64,000 nucleotides of DNA from Bradyrhizobium sp. SZCCHNS1050 (lineage in GTDB: Bacteria; Pseudomonadota; Alphaproteobacteria; Rhizobiales; Xanthobacteraceae), in contig NZ_JAUETR010000001.1 in NCBI RefSeq assembly GCF_032484785.1, positions 4,343,501-4,407,500 of the forward strand, written 5' to 3'. Shown here in pieces: positions 63,632-64,000 of this stretch. Under the pieces are notes generated by a model. That model had not been told where the DNA came from. It was given only the letters and a program-made list of their open reading frames with translations, and made no database searches. The stretch's first letter is position 1. Every line of letters begins with the position of its first letter. The position numbers were made by a program, and so were the translations under genes.

Positions 63632-63980
63632 TCATACCCTGTCCGCGCGGCGAACCATGAGCGCGCGGCCTTCCTGACGTGAGGACGACTGCTTGTTCAG
63701 GATCGGCTAGGGATCGATGTGGGTCCGGAGCAGGTCCTGTTCGTCGCCCTTCTGTTTTTTGAATGGCTCAATTGAATAGTCTTATCAGACTAGAGCCATT
63801 CCAAGGCGCGCACAAAGGCAAATTTGCAAAGCTGCCCCTCATGCACAGTGTGCGGCGCCGCATTGCCGGCCTGATGCTGCCACGTGTTGCGATGCGGCAT
63901 TTTCGGTGACGATAGATTGCGAGGATGATGATAAATTAAAGAATGGAGGGTGGAGCACGCGGGTTGCCACGCACTCCGCC
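63632..63980. other. Upstream region of the flavoprotein-korAB operon
   Basis: About 350 bases with no supported gene. It becomes AT-rich around 63900-63955. It contains the nested inverted repeat at 63761-63801. No exact sigma-70, FixK or EcfG-type site was found. Confidence 0.4.
63761..63801. promoter_or_regulatory. Nested inverted repeat before the korAB operon
   Basis: GAATGGCTC (63761-63769) pairs with GAGCCATTC (63793-63801). Inside, TAGTCT (63777-63782) pairs with AGACTA (63787-63792) around TATC, leaving a one-sided 7-base bulge. It is 130 bp upstream of the operon's first ATG. An operator or leader-RNA structure is possible. Confidence 0.45.
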
Positions 63981-64000
63981 GTCATGCCCGGGCTTGTCCC
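63981..64000. repeat. Start of a dispersed palindromic repeat cut by the window edge
   Basis: GTCATGCCCGGGCTTGTCCC matches the opening of the repeats at 58549 and 59867 with one or two differences. Confidence 0.7.

Noticed and set aside
63755..63801. Intrinsic terminator at the nested inverted repeat
   Set aside because: The T-run lies before the hairpin on the plus strand, and on the minus strand the hairpin is followed by A, so it cannot act as a standard terminator in either direction.

Overview
The window is high-GC chromosomal DNA from an alphaproteobacterium, most likely Bradyrhizobium or a close relative in the Nitrobacteraceae. The grounds are gene content (oxalate/formate antiporter behind a FixK-type box, transaldolase-phosphoglucose isomerase fusion, kdp operon with KdpDE, KorAB with a GltD-like partner), GGAAC-N16/17-CGTT motifs like those of the alphaproteobacterial general stress sigma factor EcfG, and dispersed palindromic repeats of the kind common in that group. 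The assignment is by recognition, not by a search.

Layout. 1-3318 is the end of an integrative element inserted at the 3' end of a tRNA-Ile2(CAU) gene. It carries a winged-helix replication-initiator-like gene with internal direct repeats and an AT-rich tract, a small excisionase-like gene and a tyrosine integrase. 3570-8393 holds two orphan solute-binding proteins, a CDF-type cation transporter, mobA, mobB and tusA. 9093-10748 is an OxlT-type antiporter behind a perfect FNR/FixK box. 11915-20202 is the kdp potassium-uptake operon: a 27-aa microprotein, kdpF, A, B, C, D, E. 20569-26658 holds small stress-type genes and the divergent Ku and LigD genes for non-homologous end joining.

26659-42904 is an alpha-glucan/trehalose block. 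Five genes on the minus strand form one tight operon (treS-maltokinase fusion, glgB, glgX, treZ, treY), with malQ and a GH15 glucoamylase/trehalase-like gene divergent from it. 42916-50448 is a minus-strand oxidative pentose phosphate operon (tal-pgi, gnd, zwf, pgl, gntK, a HAD phosphatase). 51582-56563 is the conserved prkA-yeaH-ycgB(spoVR) set. After a VOC protein and a DUF3754 membrane protein, the window ends with a minus-strand operon for a GltD-like flavoprotein/ferredoxin and a KorA/KorB 2-oxoacid:acceptor oxidoreductase.

How it fits together. Much of 21-56 kb looks like a stress and carbon-storage neighbourhood. Exact GGAAC-N16/17-CGTT matches lie before ku, malQ and prkA, and near matches lie before ligD, the DUF6496 gene and the DUF3309 gene. 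Trehalose synthesis (TreYZ, TreS), glycogen branching and debranching, NADPH production and DNA end joining would suit a general stress response. The two most unusual signals are a textbook intrinsic-terminator hairpin with seven T inside the prkA reading frame, and a lambda-O-like arrangement of 25-bp direct repeats plus an AT-rich tract inside the putative initiator gene of the integrative element.
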